Positions 26,770 through 35,425 of a stretch of 46,741 nt of DNA are shown here, in pieces. The position numbers and the translations under genes are program-made. Origin of the DNA: CALARM01 sp964431735 (GTDB lineage: Bacteria; Vulcanimicrobiota; SpSt-956; JAKJGF01); contig CAYSLJ010000037.1 in assembly GCA_964431735.1 (NCBI GenBank), forward strand, positions 1 to 46,741, in the 5' to 3' direction. How positions within the stretch are numbered: position 1 is the first letter of the stretch; each line of letters opens with the position of its first letter. The notes under the pieces were generated by a model. It was not told the origin of the DNA, did not search any database, and saw nothing but the letters and a program-made list of their open reading frames with translations.

Positions 26770-27403
26770 TTTATATACTGATATCTTACCGGAACAGCAA
26801 AAAAAATTATTTTACCTTCTTTCCGAACAGGATTGGATTGATAATTTTTATCTGGCAGGCGGAACAGGTCTTTCCCTGCAAACAGGCCACAGACAATCAA
26901 TAGACTTTGATTTTTTCTCGTCTAACATATTTGAAAATAACAAAATCACGGAGTACATGAAAAATATGGGCAATGTCTATCTTTTATCTGAAGCAAAAAA
27001 TACTCTTCATTTAATTATTGATGAACTCAAAATATCCTTTTTTCACATAACCTTCCCTCTTCTTGCCAGTACTACAGACATTAAATATCTCCATATAGCT
27101 CATATCCTTGATATAGGGGTTATGAAATTAAATGCCATTTCAGGCAGAGGAAGTAAAAAAGATTTTATTGATCTCTGTATAATACTGGAGAAATATTTTT
27201 CTTTAACAGAATTATTGAAAAAATATGAAGAAAAATATGGAGTGGAAGTAGCTAACAATTATCATCTTTTTAAATCACTGATTTATTTTGAAGATGCAGA
27301 AAGAGAACCTTCACCAAAAATGTTAATAAAACTATCATGGAAAAAGGTCAAGGAAAATATTATTAAACATTTAAAAAAATCTGAAATTTTTCTAAAGATA
27401 TAA
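26759..27403 (+). CDS. AbiEii/AbiGii-type nucleotidyltransferase toxin
   Basis: A 214-residue protein of the nucleotidyltransferase superfamily. The active-site block YLAGGTGLSLQTGHRQSIDFDFFS at about residues 32-55 contains the GGT-S motif and the DFDFF metal carboxylates. Relatives in AbiE systems act as type IV-like toxins that NTP-modify RNA or proteins and give abortive phage defence. It is intact and paired with the small upstream gene. It opens an accessory region full of toxin-antitoxin fragments. Confidence 0.85.
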   Translation: MESNLYTDILPEQQKKLFYLLSEQDWIDNFYLAGGTGLSLQTGHRQSIDFDFFSSNIFENNKITEYMKNMGNVYLLSEAKNTLHLIIDELKISFFHITFPLLASTTDIKYLHIAHILDIGVMKLNAISGRGSKKDFIDLCIILEKYFSLTELLKKYEEKYGVEVANNYHLFKSLIYFEDAEREPSPKMLIKLSWKKVKENIIKHLKKSEIFLKI

Positions 27404-27473
27404 AGCTTTTTTATATTTCTTTATAATTTATATGACTGGCTCTGAAAGAAAAAAATTTGAAAGCCGGTGAAAT

Positions 27474-27746
27474 ATGAAAATACCAAAATTTAATACTGAA
27501 GAAGAAGAAGTTGAGTTCTGGGACACCCATTCCCTTGATGAATTCAATGAAGATTTAACATTAGCCGAAGACGTAATATTTAAAAAATCCAGAAAAAAGC
27601 TTGTATCATTGAGATTGGACTCCCAGCAGATAGAAATTTTAAAAAAAATAGCAACAGGGAAAGGTATTGGCTACCTTACTTTAGTAAGAATGTGGATAAC
27701 GGAAAAGCTTAAAGAAGAAATTACAAGTAAAAGGGTTTCCAAATAA
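27474..27746 (+). CDS. CopG/BrnA-type antitoxin
   Basis: A 90-residue protein. Its N-terminal part, FNTEEEEVEFWDTHSLDEF, is the toxin-neutralising segment of CopG/BrnA-like antitoxins. KKLVSLRLDSQQIEILKKIA with GIGYLTLVRMWI is a ribbon-helix-helix DNA-binding fold. Such antitoxins normally have a toxin just upstream (BrnT) or downstream. Here the upstream gene is the NTase and the downstream gene is a frameshifted RelE, so it may be an orphan. The ATG follows a weak GGTGAAAT site. Confidence 0.8.
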   Translation: MKIPKFNTEEEEVEFWDTHSLDEFNEDLTLAEDVIFKKSRKKLVSLRLDSQQIEILKKIATGKGIGYLTLVRMWITEKLKEEITSKRVSK

Positions 27747-27812
27747 AAGTCAACTGGCAAGAAAGAAACTTATCCTATATCTGAATTGTGGGATGGAATC
27801 GATGCCGAATAA
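27745..27812 (+). pseudogene. Internally deleted antitoxin remnant
   Basis: The sequence AAAAGTCAACTGG is joined to ACTTATCCTATATCTGAATT and continues to GATGCCGAATAA. Both parts match the start and the end of the intact antitoxin gene at 35702-35920, with roughly 130 bp of its middle missing. It lies directly upstream of the RelE-like pseudogene that would have been its partner. Confidence 0.75.
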
Positions 27813-28125
27813 ATTTGAAAAGAAACTAAAAATTGTATATACTCCTGAATTTAAGCGCAATCTTCGGATACTGGCTAAAAAATACCGTCATATTCGTTCT
27901 GATATTCAACCTGTTATAAAAAAACTTCAGGCAGGAGAATTTCCTGGAGACCAGATCCAGGGAACAGGATATACTCTGTTTAAAGTTCGTGTTCAAAAAA
28001 GCGACATCGGAAAGGGTAAACGCTCTGGCTACAGGCTCATATCCATATTCTTATTGCGTATTGCCTCATTCAGTACAGTTCCGATAAAAATATTACAGGT
28101 CTTTATACAGAATCTTCTTTGTTGA
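27802..28125 (+). pseudogene. Frameshifted RelE/ParE-family toxin
   Basis: The first ~75 residues fit a RelE/ParE toxin (IVYTPEFKRNLRILAKKYRH, then GTGYTLFKVRV and KGKRSGYRLI). After YRLI the reading frame goes off: the present frame gives a non-matching tail ending at 28125. In another frame the DNA reads LIAYCLIQYSSDKNITGLY, the expected final strand of the fold, up to about 28172. A small indel near 28040-28050 therefore disrupts the toxin. The ATG at 27802 overlaps the stop of the antitoxin remnant, the usual arrangement for this pair. Confidence 0.75.
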
Positions 28126-28498
28126 ATTTATGCAGTTCAAGTCCCTGGATAGGTTTAAAATGTTTCTGATTTCTGGTTACAAGAGTCATATTCTTTACCA
28201 ATGCAGTAGAAGCTATAAGGGCATCATTAACCTGTGTCTTATGATGCTGTATTATTTCTGAAGCCTTTTCAGCAATCTGATTATCAACATCTATCATTGT
28301 AATAAAATCGAGCAGTTTATTAATCTCTTTCTTTTCCCTGCCTGATATGCCCGGTATAGATAGCAATTCTTTCCTTGTTATCTTTGAATAATAGAGTCTG
28401 CCGGGCGGATCTGTAAAGAATGCTTTTGCCCGGTTCTTACCGTTAAAATAGTCGATAAATATGTCAGTATCTACAAGATAGTTCTTTATTCCTCCCAT
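28103..28498 (-). CDS. PIN-domain ribonuclease toxin, VapC-like
   Basis: A 131-residue PIN-domain protein. The carboxylates expected for the Mg-dependent RNase site are in YLVDTDIFIDYF, RKELLSI, QVNDALIAST and VTRNQKHF. It overlaps the upstream HTH gene by 13 bp, as in vapBC-type operons, although the partner here is an excisionase-like HTH protein. It appears intact. VapC toxins cleave tRNA or rRNA when the antitoxin is lost. Confidence 0.87.
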   Translation of the reverse strand: MGGIKNYLVDTDIFIDYFNGKNRAKAFFTDPPGRLYYSKITRKELLSIPGISGREKKEINKLLDFITMIDVDNQIAEKASEIIQHHKTQVNDALIASTALVKNMTLVTRNQKHFKPIQGLELHKFNKEDSV

Positions 28499-28809
28499 TT
28501 ATTTAATTCCTGAAGGGTTTCTTCCAGGCTGCTGTCCTTCTGCCTGATTCGTGTCACATATTCTGCTCCATCACCCGGGACATCTTTATCTTTCCACATG
28601 GCAAATCCTGTGGCAGGAACAGATTTCTGTAAAGGTTCATAAAAGGCATTTATGACAGATTCAGGAATTCTATATTGTTTACCTATCTTTATAGCAGCAA
28701 TTTTGCCACTCTTAATTAAATTCCTGATAGAACCTCTTGAAAGTTTAAATATACCTGACACTTCTTCGACTGTAAATAATTCTTCATAGTTTCTATCTTT
28801 TATTTTCAT
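28486..28809 (-). CDS. Excisionase/MerR-type HTH antitoxin
   Basis: A 107-residue protein with an N-terminal helix-turn-helix of the DNA-binding excisionase type (LFTVEEVSGIFKLSRGSIRNLIKSG, then IGKQYRIPESVINAF) and a C-terminal acidic tail that should bind the toxin. It is the first gene of a two-gene minus-strand operon with the VapC-like toxin and most likely autoregulates it. The ATG follows a GGTGAT site. The HTH is of the same type as the one fused to the secretion ATPase at 2-3.4 kb. Confidence 0.82.
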   Translation of the reverse strand: MKIKDRNYEELFTVEEVSGIFKLSRGSIRNLIKSGKIAAIKIGKQYRIPESVINAFYEPLQKSVPATGFAMWKDKDVPGDGAEYVTRIRQKDSSLEETLQELNKWEE

Positions 28810-28852
28810 AATAAATCACCATGTATATTTTAAAGCATTTAGAGCAATAATG

Positions 28853-29221
28853 TCAATTACAATATTTAGAATAATATAGATTGCACCTCTCTACAACCTG
28901 GCTATAGCAGATTGACTTAGAGGGATTTTCTTTGTAGTCATTATTAGCAGCAAAAAAAGATTGCCAGTCCCGATCCAGCAATAGCAGAGTCTGCTGGGAT
29001 GTCTGAGCAGGTAATGCACGGTAATCTATCTGGTCAGTCTCTTTTAGTGACCTGTCTAACTCATAAAATCCTGTAAACTTCTTATTAAATATATATTCCT
29101 GTCTTATCAGATAATTCGCATAGTTATATAAATTTTTACTTTTAAAACATATGCCATCACAATAAGTATATAATTCATTTGAGGCTTTTATTAAATGTCT
29201 TTCTACTCTTTTTACTACCAT
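28853..29221 (-). pseudogene. Truncated TnpB (IS200/IS605 family) fused to an XRE-gene fragment
   Basis: The first ~100 residues match the N-terminal domain of TnpB, the RNA-guided nuclease of IS605-type elements (KSKNLYNYANYLIRQE, ALPAQTSQQTLLLLDRDW, YKENPSK). The RuvC and zinc-ribbon regions are missing. After NPSK the DNA changes to a segment nearly identical to the middle of the XRE gene at 34804-35103, read out of frame. The locus is thus a deletion or recombination junction of two genes. No tnpA, guide-RNA end or transposon right end is visible. Confidence 0.8.
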
Positions 29222-29916
29222 TTAAATACACAACACTTTTTTACACTTTTTTAAAATTTTTAAGCCTTTATACTCTTCTTATTACTGCTTTCTCAAAAAC
29301 CAGCTAATTTTTTACACAGCCAAAATCCTGCTATCCTTCATCCCCACAAATTCCACTTCACCTATTTAAAGGAATTTTCCTATCAATCCAGAATATAATA
29401 TTACGTGTATTTCCTTAACTCATAAAAATTGAAAATTTACCTCGCGAATTCAGCTCTTGTTACCATATTCATTTACAGCTCCATTTCATAAAGGAGTAAT
29501 TTTCCTGTAAAAAAATTCATTTACCGGCAAATGTGCTGCTCTTATTACAGGAATTTTCCATATATATCAAAAATAAATTAATAATAAAAAAACAAATATC
29601 TTTTATAAAATATTAAAATATGATATTATATAAATACGAAAAAGAGGTCAAGTTATTGAATTAAAAAATCAATTTACACAAATCTTTTATATACAGACAT
29701 AAAACAACTAATTCACTAAAAAAATTACCGGGAGAAAGCATCAAACTACAGGCCAGCACATCCTGTTAATCCTTTCATCCTGCGCATCACGGTTCAGACA
29801 ATTATCAGGAGAAAGGGAAAAAGGAACTAACTACAATCAAGCAATCCTGTTAATCCTTTCATCCTGTGCATCCCGGTTCAGACAATTATGGAAAGAAAGG
29901 TAAAAAAAATAAAGAT
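29222..29916. promoter_or_regulatory. Long leader of module A with direct repeat R1 and REP-like units
   Basis: This 695-bp gap has no gene. Positions 29355-29716 are direct repeat R1, matching R2 at 40971-41326 with a few differences. Within it AATTTTCC motifs recur and an AT-rich TGATATTATATAAAT block resembles a promoter. Two copies of a REP-like unit (ATCCTGTTAATCC ... GGTTCAGACAATTA) follow at 29760-29805 and 29843-29890. Because the same layout precedes the pilX-like gene, R1 is probably the promoter region of module A. Confidence 0.5.
29355..29716. repeat. Direct repeat R1 (left copy)
   Basis: About 360 bp beginning ACTTCACC and ending AATTCAC, closely matching R2 at 40971-41326 in the same orientation. 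Shared landmarks include CCTATCAATCCAGAATATAA and ACCTCGCGAATTCAGCTC. The two copies enclose both toxin modules, so recombination between them would delete about 11.6 kb. Confidence 0.85.
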
Positions 29917-30624
29917 ATGGAAAATATATTTTTTTTCTGGTGGCTTAAATATACAATAACTTCTCAGGAAGGAAAACACATATCGGATGTAATTGAAGAT
30001 GTCAAAAAAGATATACCTGATTTTGAAGAGCTAAAAAGCACTGTAAAAGAAACTGAAAAACTTTACAAATTAATGGAAGAATATCTTGACTGCTACCGAA
30101 AGACCGGTAATAATCTTTATCTTCAAAAAATAGAAAAAGCCAATCAAGCAGCAAACAGGTATTTAACAGAAGCCTATAAAAAACTTGATTTCTTCAATAA
30201 ATTTACTCCTGTTGCAGAAGAAGCCTTTCTGGAAAAAGAAGCTACAAAAATAGTAGATTCATCAGGTATTTTTACCGGTATGAAACATGTATTGAACAGT
30301 TATTTCAAGGGAACCATAGAAGAAGATAAAGTTCTGGATTATCTTGACGGGCTGAGAGATATAATTTATGAATTACAGGAAGAAGAAGTTACACAATTAT
30401 CAGAAACAAAAGAAGAACTTTTCAATCTTCAGGCTTCCACGGAGGCTGCAGGTTTTGCTACTTTATTAAAAAAAGCATTGAATAATCTGGAGGAAGGACT
30501 TGAATTAATAGAAAAATCTTTACGAAAAAACAGCTTTACCGATGGAGAAAAAGGTTTATTACAAACCCGCAGGGGTCTTATAGAAATTAAAGTTATTGAA
30601 ATGCTGGGAGGTGTTATAAAATGA
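29917..30624 (+). CDS. All-helical module protein, copy A
   Basis: A 235-residue protein with no family I recognise. The ATG at 29917 is chosen because the paralogue at 35949 begins at the equivalent Met (MENI...FFWWLKYT). After a short aromatic N-terminus it is predicted to be entirely alpha-helical and acidic/amphipathic (DVIEDVKKDIPDFEELKS, LYLQKIEKANQ, LDGLRDIIYELQEEEV), with no membrane helix or signal peptide. Its stop overlaps the next start as ATGA, so it is translationally coupled to the double-CNB protein. It probably forms a complex with that partner. Against copy B the second half is almost identical in DNA and the first half carries scattered substitutions. Confidence 0.75.
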   Translation: MENIFFFWWLKYTITSQEGKHISDVIEDVKKDIPDFEELKSTVKETEKLYKLMEEYLDCYRKTGNNLYLQKIEKANQAANRYLTEAYKKLDFFNKFTPVAEEAFLEKEATKIVDSSGIFTGMKHVLNSYFKGTIEEDKVLDYLDGLRDIIYELQEEEVTQLSETKEELFNLQASTEAAGFATLLKKALNNLEEGLELIEKSLRKNSFTDGEKGLLQTRRGLIEIKVIEMLGGVIK

Positions 30625-31931
30625 AGAGATGCTATTCTACCTGGTATATAGATGAAACTATTAAAGACATCCGAAATAATGAAGAAAAAAGAGAAAAATA
30701 TATTGAAGATTTACGTGAAGGTCTGGCCTGGTTCAGAGATGTTTTAAATTACATGCCTGATACGGAAAAGATAAAAAAATCTACTGTTAAAGCACTTGAG
30801 GAATTTCAGAAAAGGCCTTATTTACAGAATAGAGAAATACTGAAAAATCTGGAACATGCCGGTTCCATTCTGGCAAAACAGGAAAAAACCCTGAGGCATC
30901 TCATAAGTTTCTGCTATCCTGCCGAAGAGGTTTCTGAAGAATTACTCCCATCTTCAGTTCCTCTTTCTGTAACAGGCGCTTTCAAAAAAGATGAATCTCT
31001 CATAGAAAAACTCGAGCAGGCAAAGAAAAAATCTGACATTCTGGAGTTACTTCCATATTTTAATGAATTGTCCGGAGAAAAAATAGAAAAAATCTCTTCA
31101 AGGATTAAACTCAGAAGATATGATAGAAATACTATTTTATTCAATGAGGGAGAAACTGCACAGGACATATATATCATTAAAACAGGAGAGATAAAACTTT
31201 ATAAAAAAATTAACAGTCATATAATAGATATTGCAGGACTCAACAGAGGAGATATGTTCGGTGAAATGGGCGTTATTTCAGATGAACCGAGAACATTATC
31301 TGCAACTGTATTTTCCGGCAGGGCAGAATTATATGTAATATCCGGGAGTGATTTTCTGAATATCCTTCATAACTACTATGAATTAAGACTTAAACTGGCA
31401 AGAATCCTCTGCAATAGAACCGAAGAATCCTGCAGTCGTCTGATAAAACAATATAGCTATGGTAAAGACATGGAAAAACTCCTCATAGCAACAAGAAAAT
31501 CAGAAATAATCGCTTCAATTTCTCTTTTTGCTTCCTGCTCTCCTGAAGAGATAGAAAGGATTTCCCATAGAACTAAATTGAGAAGATACGAAAAAGGGAC
31601 TGTATTATTTAATGAAGGAGATATACCGGATGGAGTTTATATAATTAAATCAGGAGATATAACCCTTTATAAAGATGATGAAACGGGGGATTTTATTAAG
31701 ATGGGAAAAGGAGATCTCTTCGGAGAAATGGGTGTTATTACAGATAAAAACAGGACATTTTCTGCGGTGATTTCTTCGAACAAGGCAGAATTATACTTTA
31801 TATCAAAGGCTGATTTTATATATATGATAAAAAATTTCTACTACCTGAGTTTAAATCTCTTCAAATTACTCGGCAGACGTATTAATGAAAACAACAGACA
31901 TTTTTTCGATATATTTTTAAAGAAAAGATAA
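30621..31931 (+). CDS. Double cyclic-nucleotide-binding-domain protein, copy A
   Basis: A 436-residue protein. Residues 1-135 are helical; residues about 145-260 and 300-415 are two CAP/CRP-type cNMP-binding domains. Each has the phosphate-binding cassette with its conserved Glu and Arg: GEMGVISDEPRTLSATV at 214-230 and GEMGVITDKNRTFSAVI at 368-384. Ligand binding is therefore plausible in both. There is no HTH, kinase, cyclase or membrane segment, so it is a sensor or adaptor rather than a transcription factor. It sits between the helical partner and the toxin-like gene and may gate the activity or release of the latter by cAMP, cGMP or a related signal. Confidence 0.85.
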   Translation: MKRCYSTWYIDETIKDIRNNEEKREKYIEDLREGLAWFRDVLNYMPDTEKIKKSTVKALEEFQKRPYLQNREILKNLEHAGSILAKQEKTLRHLISFCYPAEEVSEELLPSSVPLSVTGAFKKDESLIEKLEQAKKKSDILELLPYFNELSGEKIEKISSRIKLRRYDRNTILFNEGETAQDIYIIKTGEIKLYKKINSHIIDIAGLNRGDMFGEMGVISDEPRTLSATVFSGRAELYVISGSDFLNILHNYYELRLKLARILCNRTEESCSRLIKQYSYGKDMEKLLIATRKSEIIASISLFASCSPEEIERISHRTKLRRYEKGTVLFNEGDIPDGVYIIKSGDITLYKDDETGDFIKMGKGDLFGEMGVITDKNRTFSAVISSNKAELYFISKADFIYMIKNFYYLSLNLFKLLGRRINENNRHFFDIFLKKR

Positions 31932-31975
31932 AATGGATTGACCTGATAAATTTATCTTAAGGGAGGCAGCCATAT

Positions 31976-34111
31976 TTGAAAGTCTCTTCAAATACAGAAA
32001 ATAAGTATATAACCTCAAAACAAAATAAATCCCAAAAAACTGTAGAGAAAAAACCATTAGCGGAAGATAAATCTATTACTCAGTCTCATGGGACTGACAA
32101 ACAAACTTCTCACAGTACAAATGAAGATAAAATCGACCTTTCCGATAAAGCCAGCAAAACTTTAAAGTCAGATAGAGAAGAACAGGAAGAAAAAGGTATT
32201 TTAAATTCTGCTTATAACTGGATTACAGGTAACACAGCTGAGAAAGATGAGTTACTCAATCAGGAAAAACTAAAAGAGTTCAAAGAAAAATTACAGAAAG
32301 ACGACCCTGAAAGATATAAAACTTATATAAAAAATCAGGAGAATGCACAGAAAACAATAACGGAAACTAAAGCTCAGTCTCTTCAATATGCTCTCGGTAT
32401 AAAAAATGATCATACAGAACCTGACTCTTACAGAGTAAAACTCTTCGAAGAAAAATTAAAAAAAGAAGAGCCTGAAAAATATAAAAAATATAAAGAAGTT
32501 CAGGAAAGTTCGGATAAGAAGATAAATCAATCTATGAGTCAGGCAGAAGAGTCTATAAAAGAAGGGGTTAAAAAGTCGGATTATTATTTTAATGTAGAAA
32601 AATCATTAAAATACGGACTTACAGGAGTGGATCAATATGAACTGGATAAACAGAATAAGGAAGGTGAAACAACAGAGCAAAAAATCAAAGATAAAGATTA
32701 TAATAAATATAAAAATCTTATGAAAAACAAGTTTGCTTCCGATGAAGAGATAAATAAAGCAAATCTTGAAAGTGCCGATGCGACACAGAATATTGTAGAT
32801 ACGGTAGATATAACCCTGGGAGGAGCGGGAAAACTTGTAGATGCAGGGAATGATTTCAAGCAGGGTAATTATAAAAAAGCAGCACTGGATACGGGGGAAG
32901 CAGGAGTCAGAATATTTGTTTCTGCCGCTCTTGAATCAGGGAAAGCCCTGGAATGGGCAGGCAGTGCAGGGACAAAGGTGTTAAAAACGGCAGGCCCCGG
33001 AGCAAAGAAGTTATTCAGTAAGGGAGATACTCTGTTAAAATCAGTAGCGCCGGAAGTATATGAAGTTGTAAAAACTTCGACGGTCAGCGGGAAGAAAGCC
33101 GTAACAGAAGCACTCTCTTACGGAGGGGATGCGGCAAATAAAGCTTTAAAATTTGCCACAGGTGCAGATGCAGGGGAAATACTGGAATGGGCAGGTAAGC
33201 CGGCAGAGGAAGCTCTCATTGATGCAGGTAAGGGTATTAAGAGTAAAGCCGAAGGTCTGGTTGACGGACTGATTAAGGGTGGTAAAACAGGTTTAAAAGA
33301 TACTGCAGGAAAAGTTGAAACGGAAATACTGGAATATGGAGAAGAAATATTAGCCAGTAAAAGACCTGAAGAGTTTGGTAGTAAGTTATTTAAACAGATT
33401 AATGATAAGCTAACTAATAATAAAACAATTAAATTCATAAATGATAAGGCTGAAGATTTATTCTATGGGCCGAAAGCCGGTAATGAAGAAGTATTGAATG
33501 AGATCTGTAATAATGCAAAGAAAAATTTTAATCCTGAAAAAATTAGTGTATTATCAAAGGATTTTGAGTTCTGCGGGTCTAAAGAAAGTAAAGAACTGAT
33601 TGATAAGGCAATGAAACAGATGCCGGAGGGTATGAAAAACAATATAAAGAATTTAAACGAAGTTTATATGGATAAGATTACATCGAAAAAAGTAAGAGTA
33701 GATGCCTATGGCCTGTCTGATCCTTCCAACGGCAAGATTGCTCTGAATGAGACAAATTTAAAGACAAAGAACCTGGAAGGACAGATTGATGAGATCAATC
33801 ATGAGTTTTTCCATCAGGCCGATTATGAGCTTGGCAGTGATGGTAAATTCCGTTCTGAAATGCCTGATTCTCCTTTTAATGAGCCTGTATCCCATAATAT
33901 TACTGACTATGCAAGAGACTGTAAGAGTCCTAAAGAAACGGCAGCAGAAACGTTTAAAAAGCTTATGATAGAAAAGCGAGAGTTTGAAAAGGACTTTGGT
34001 TATTTTGATGGGGAACAATTCTTAAAAATAATTGAGGTTTCACCATATAAAAAGCAGTTTGAATTTATAATCAATAGATATTTAAAAATAGGTGAAAAAA
34101 TTCTATGGTAA
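31976..34111 (+). CDS. Polymorphic toxin-like protein with C-terminal HExxH metallopeptidase, copy A
   Basis: A 711-residue protein starting at TTG 31976 after AAGGGAGG. Residues 1-85 are Ser/Lys/Glu-rich and include DKIDLSDKASK. About 90-265 hold three degenerate repeats (KEKLQKDDPERYKTYIKNQE; EEKLKKEEPEKYKKYKEVQE; KIKDKDYNKYKNLMKN). About 270-450 is Ala/Gly-rich with amphipathic repeats such as LEWAGKPAEEALIDAGKGIK. The C-terminal ~200 residues carry the zinc-binding HEFFH at 609-613 and a candidate third ligand E658 in AAETF, like zincin-type toxin domains. There is no Sec signal. A small immunity-like gene follows 40 bp downstream. Toxin function is inferred from architecture. Confidence 0.75.
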   Translation: MKVSSNTENKYITSKQNKSQKTVEKKPLAEDKSITQSHGTDKQTSHSTNEDKIDLSDKASKTLKSDREEQEEKGILNSAYNWITGNTAEKDELLNQEKLKEFKEKLQKDDPERYKTYIKNQENAQKTITETKAQSLQYALGIKNDHTEPDSYRVKLFEEKLKKEEPEKYKKYKEVQESSDKKINQSMSQAEESIKEGVKKSDYYFNVEKSLKYGLTGVDQYELDKQNKEGETTEQKIKDKDYNKYKNLMKNKFASDEEINKANLESADATQNIVDTVDITLGGAGKLVDAGNDFKQGNYKKAALDTGEAGVRIFVSAALESGKALEWAGSAGTKVLKTAGPGAKKLFSKGDTLLKSVAPEVYEVVKTSTVSGKKAVTEALSYGGDAANKALKFATGADAGEILEWAGKPAEEALIDAGKGIKSKAEGLVDGLIKGGKTGLKDTAGKVETEILEYGEEILASKRPEEFGSKLFKQINDKLTNNKTIKFINDKAEDLFYGPKAGNEEVLNEICNNAKKNFNPEKISVLSKDFEFCGSKESKELIDKAMKQMPEGMKNNIKNLNEVYMDKITSKKVRVDAYGLSDPSNGKIALNETNLKTKNLEGQIDEINHEFFHQADYELGSDGKFRSEMPDSPFNEPVSHNITDYARDCKSPKETAAETFKKLMIEKREFEKDFGYFDGEQFLKIIEVSPYKKQFEFIINRYLKIGEKILW

Positions 34112-34151
34112 GATTCACATATTTTAATATTAAACAAGGAGGAATAACGTT

Positions 34152-34547
34152 ATGGTAATATACCTGTTTGAAAGTGTAATAAATGAAGATGAATCAAGGT
34201 CTCCTGGTCGTCTTGCAGGGGAAATTCATTGCAAAGGCGATGGGAGTCCGGGAAAATTTGTATATTTTAATACCTGTAATGAATTCTTAGCAATTAAAGA
34301 TGTTAATCATTCTGCTTATGGTAAAAATATTAAGATACTGGATGAACTAGATAAAAGAAGGCTAGAGAGGCGATTTAATGAGCCTCTAAATATTACTGCA
34401 GGAGGAGGTTTTGACCCGAAAACAGGCATACACTCCAGCATAATGAAAACCCTGGAACCATGGCAGCGTAAAACTATTGAATATGTTTTGGAATATGAAT
34501 TACCTGCCGGATTTGGAACTATCTGTGGAAAAATTGTAGAGCCATAA
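34152..34547 (+). CDS. Immunity-like protein, copy A
   Basis: A 131-residue cytosolic protein with no recognised family. It is homologous to two genes after toxin copy B (40124 and 40529). All three share SRSPGR/TRSxGR near residue 18, the segment NITAGGGFDPKTGIHSSIMK, and LEPWxRKTIEYVLEYEL near the end. Position directly after a toxin-like gene, small size, and multiplicity after copy B fit an immunity protein. An AAGGAGG site precedes the ATG. It is more like the 40529 copy than the 40124 copy. Confidence 0.65.
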   Translation: MVIYLFESVINEDESRSPGRLAGEIHCKGDGSPGKFVYFNTCNEFLAIKDVNHSAYGKNIKILDELDKRRLERRFNEPLNITAGGGFDPKTGIHSSIMKTLEPWQRKTIEYVLEYELPAGFGTICGKIVEP

Positions 34548-34602
34548 GTAATTTAAGTAGGTGTAAAGATATGTTAATAAATTTATACGAGGAGGGATAA
34601 AA

Positions 34603-34773
34603 ATGCAAAAATTTACTGCTATTTTTGAAAAGATAGATAACTGGTGGATAGGTTACACAGAAGAATTACCCGGTGCAAATACACAGGGGGAAACCCTGCA
34701 AGAAGCCAGAGAAAATCTGAAAGAAGCGATACAACTCATTATAGAATCCAACAGAGAGTTATCCTGTATCTGA
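34603..34773 (+). CDS. HicB-like small antitoxin
   Basis: A 56-residue protein (MQKFTAIFEKIDNWWIGYTE, then ELPGANTQGETLQEARENLK) with the partial RNase H-like fold of HicB antitoxins. A strong GAGGAGGG site precedes ATG 34603. HicB normally accompanies the HicA mRNA-interferase toxin, but no HicA gene is adjacent. Its 3' end runs into another copy of the antitoxin-tail remnant (ATCCTGTATCTGAATTATGG), so it has been shortened or joined at a recombination point. Confidence 0.8.
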   Translation: MQKFTAIFEKIDNWWIGYTEELPGANTQGETLQEARENLKEAIQLIIESNRELSCI

Positions 34774-34803
34774 ATTATGGGATAGGATTGATACCGGATA
34801 AAT

Positions 34804-35103
34804 TCAGCTTTTAGAATATAATTTTATATCCAGATTAAAATCCAGGGCATCTACTATTTTAATTAGAGTCTTTATTGTATACCCCGTGTAATTACCTCTC
34901 TCTAACCTGGCTATAGCAGATTGACTTGTACCTGCTAATTTAGCAAGTTCTGTTTGAGTTATTCCCTTTCTGGCTCTTGCATTAATAATCTGTGCTGCTA
35001 TATCTACAGAAGGAAGTTTCTTATATTCTTTCATTACTTCAGGATTTTCAAGCAATTTATGTTTAAGAGTTGACCATCCGGGCATTTCCCTCACCTCTTT
35101 CAA
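34804..35103 (-). CDS. XRE-family HTH antitoxin, HigA-like
   Basis: A 99-residue protein with a Cro/CI-type helix-turn-helix (KGITQTELAKLAGTSQSAIARLERG at about residues 45-69) and a C-terminal IKTLIKIVDALDF helix. HigA antitoxins of this size sit just downstream of a HigB toxin. The short remnant at 35100-35192 in the same orientation is that toxin's 5' end. A fragment of a close relative of this gene is fused to the TnpB remnant at 28.9 kb. Confidence 0.85.
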   Translation of the reverse strand: MKEVREMPGWSTLKHKLLENPEVMKEYKKLPSVDIAAQIINARARKGITQTELAKLAGTSQSAIARLERGNYTGYTIKTLIKIVDALDFNLDIKLYSKS

Positions 35104-35192
35104 GATAAATTTCCATTCTGTTTACCGCTATTTCTTTTTCTCTTACAGGCAATTTCATAGTTTTTTTCATAAAATTCAATTTCCCGGTTCAT
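35100..35192 (-). pseudogene. Truncated HigB-like toxin
   Basis: The ORF encodes 30 residues beginning MNREIEFYEKNYE, which resembles the start of HigB/Gp49-type RelE-fold toxins, then loses similarity and stops. It overlaps the start of the HigA-like antitoxin by four bases, the usual toxin-first order of higBA. The body of the toxin is deleted. Confidence 0.5.
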
Positions 35193-35425
35193 ATTTTATA
35201 TTATATCAAAATTGATATATTTTTTTCCACTGTAACATTCAAGTAAAAAGGCTCTTAGATTTTTTATATTTCTTTATAATTTTATGATATAATAAAACAG
35301 GGTGATAAAAAAGTGGCTGCAATAATGGAAACTGCTTACAGTGAATCCGCTGAAGAATATACAAAAATAAAAAAATCGAAAAAGTAAAGAATTTATTGAT
35401 ATCAACATACAGGGAATGAACATAT
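35193..35425. promoter_or_regulatory. Promoter-bearing gap with TATAAT
   Basis: A TTTTATATTTCTTTATAATT block followed by TATAAT at 35288-35293, similar to the sequence before the CopG gene at about 27410-27432. A 24-codon GTG-started ORF at 35313-35387 (AAIMETAYSESAEEYTKIKK) may be another antitoxin remnant. No full gene is seen. Confidence 0.35.

Noticed and set aside
30914..31177. Minus-strand ORFs opposite the CNB genes
   Set aside because: Present in both copies only because the sense DNA is duplicated; no ribosome sites and no recognisable protein.
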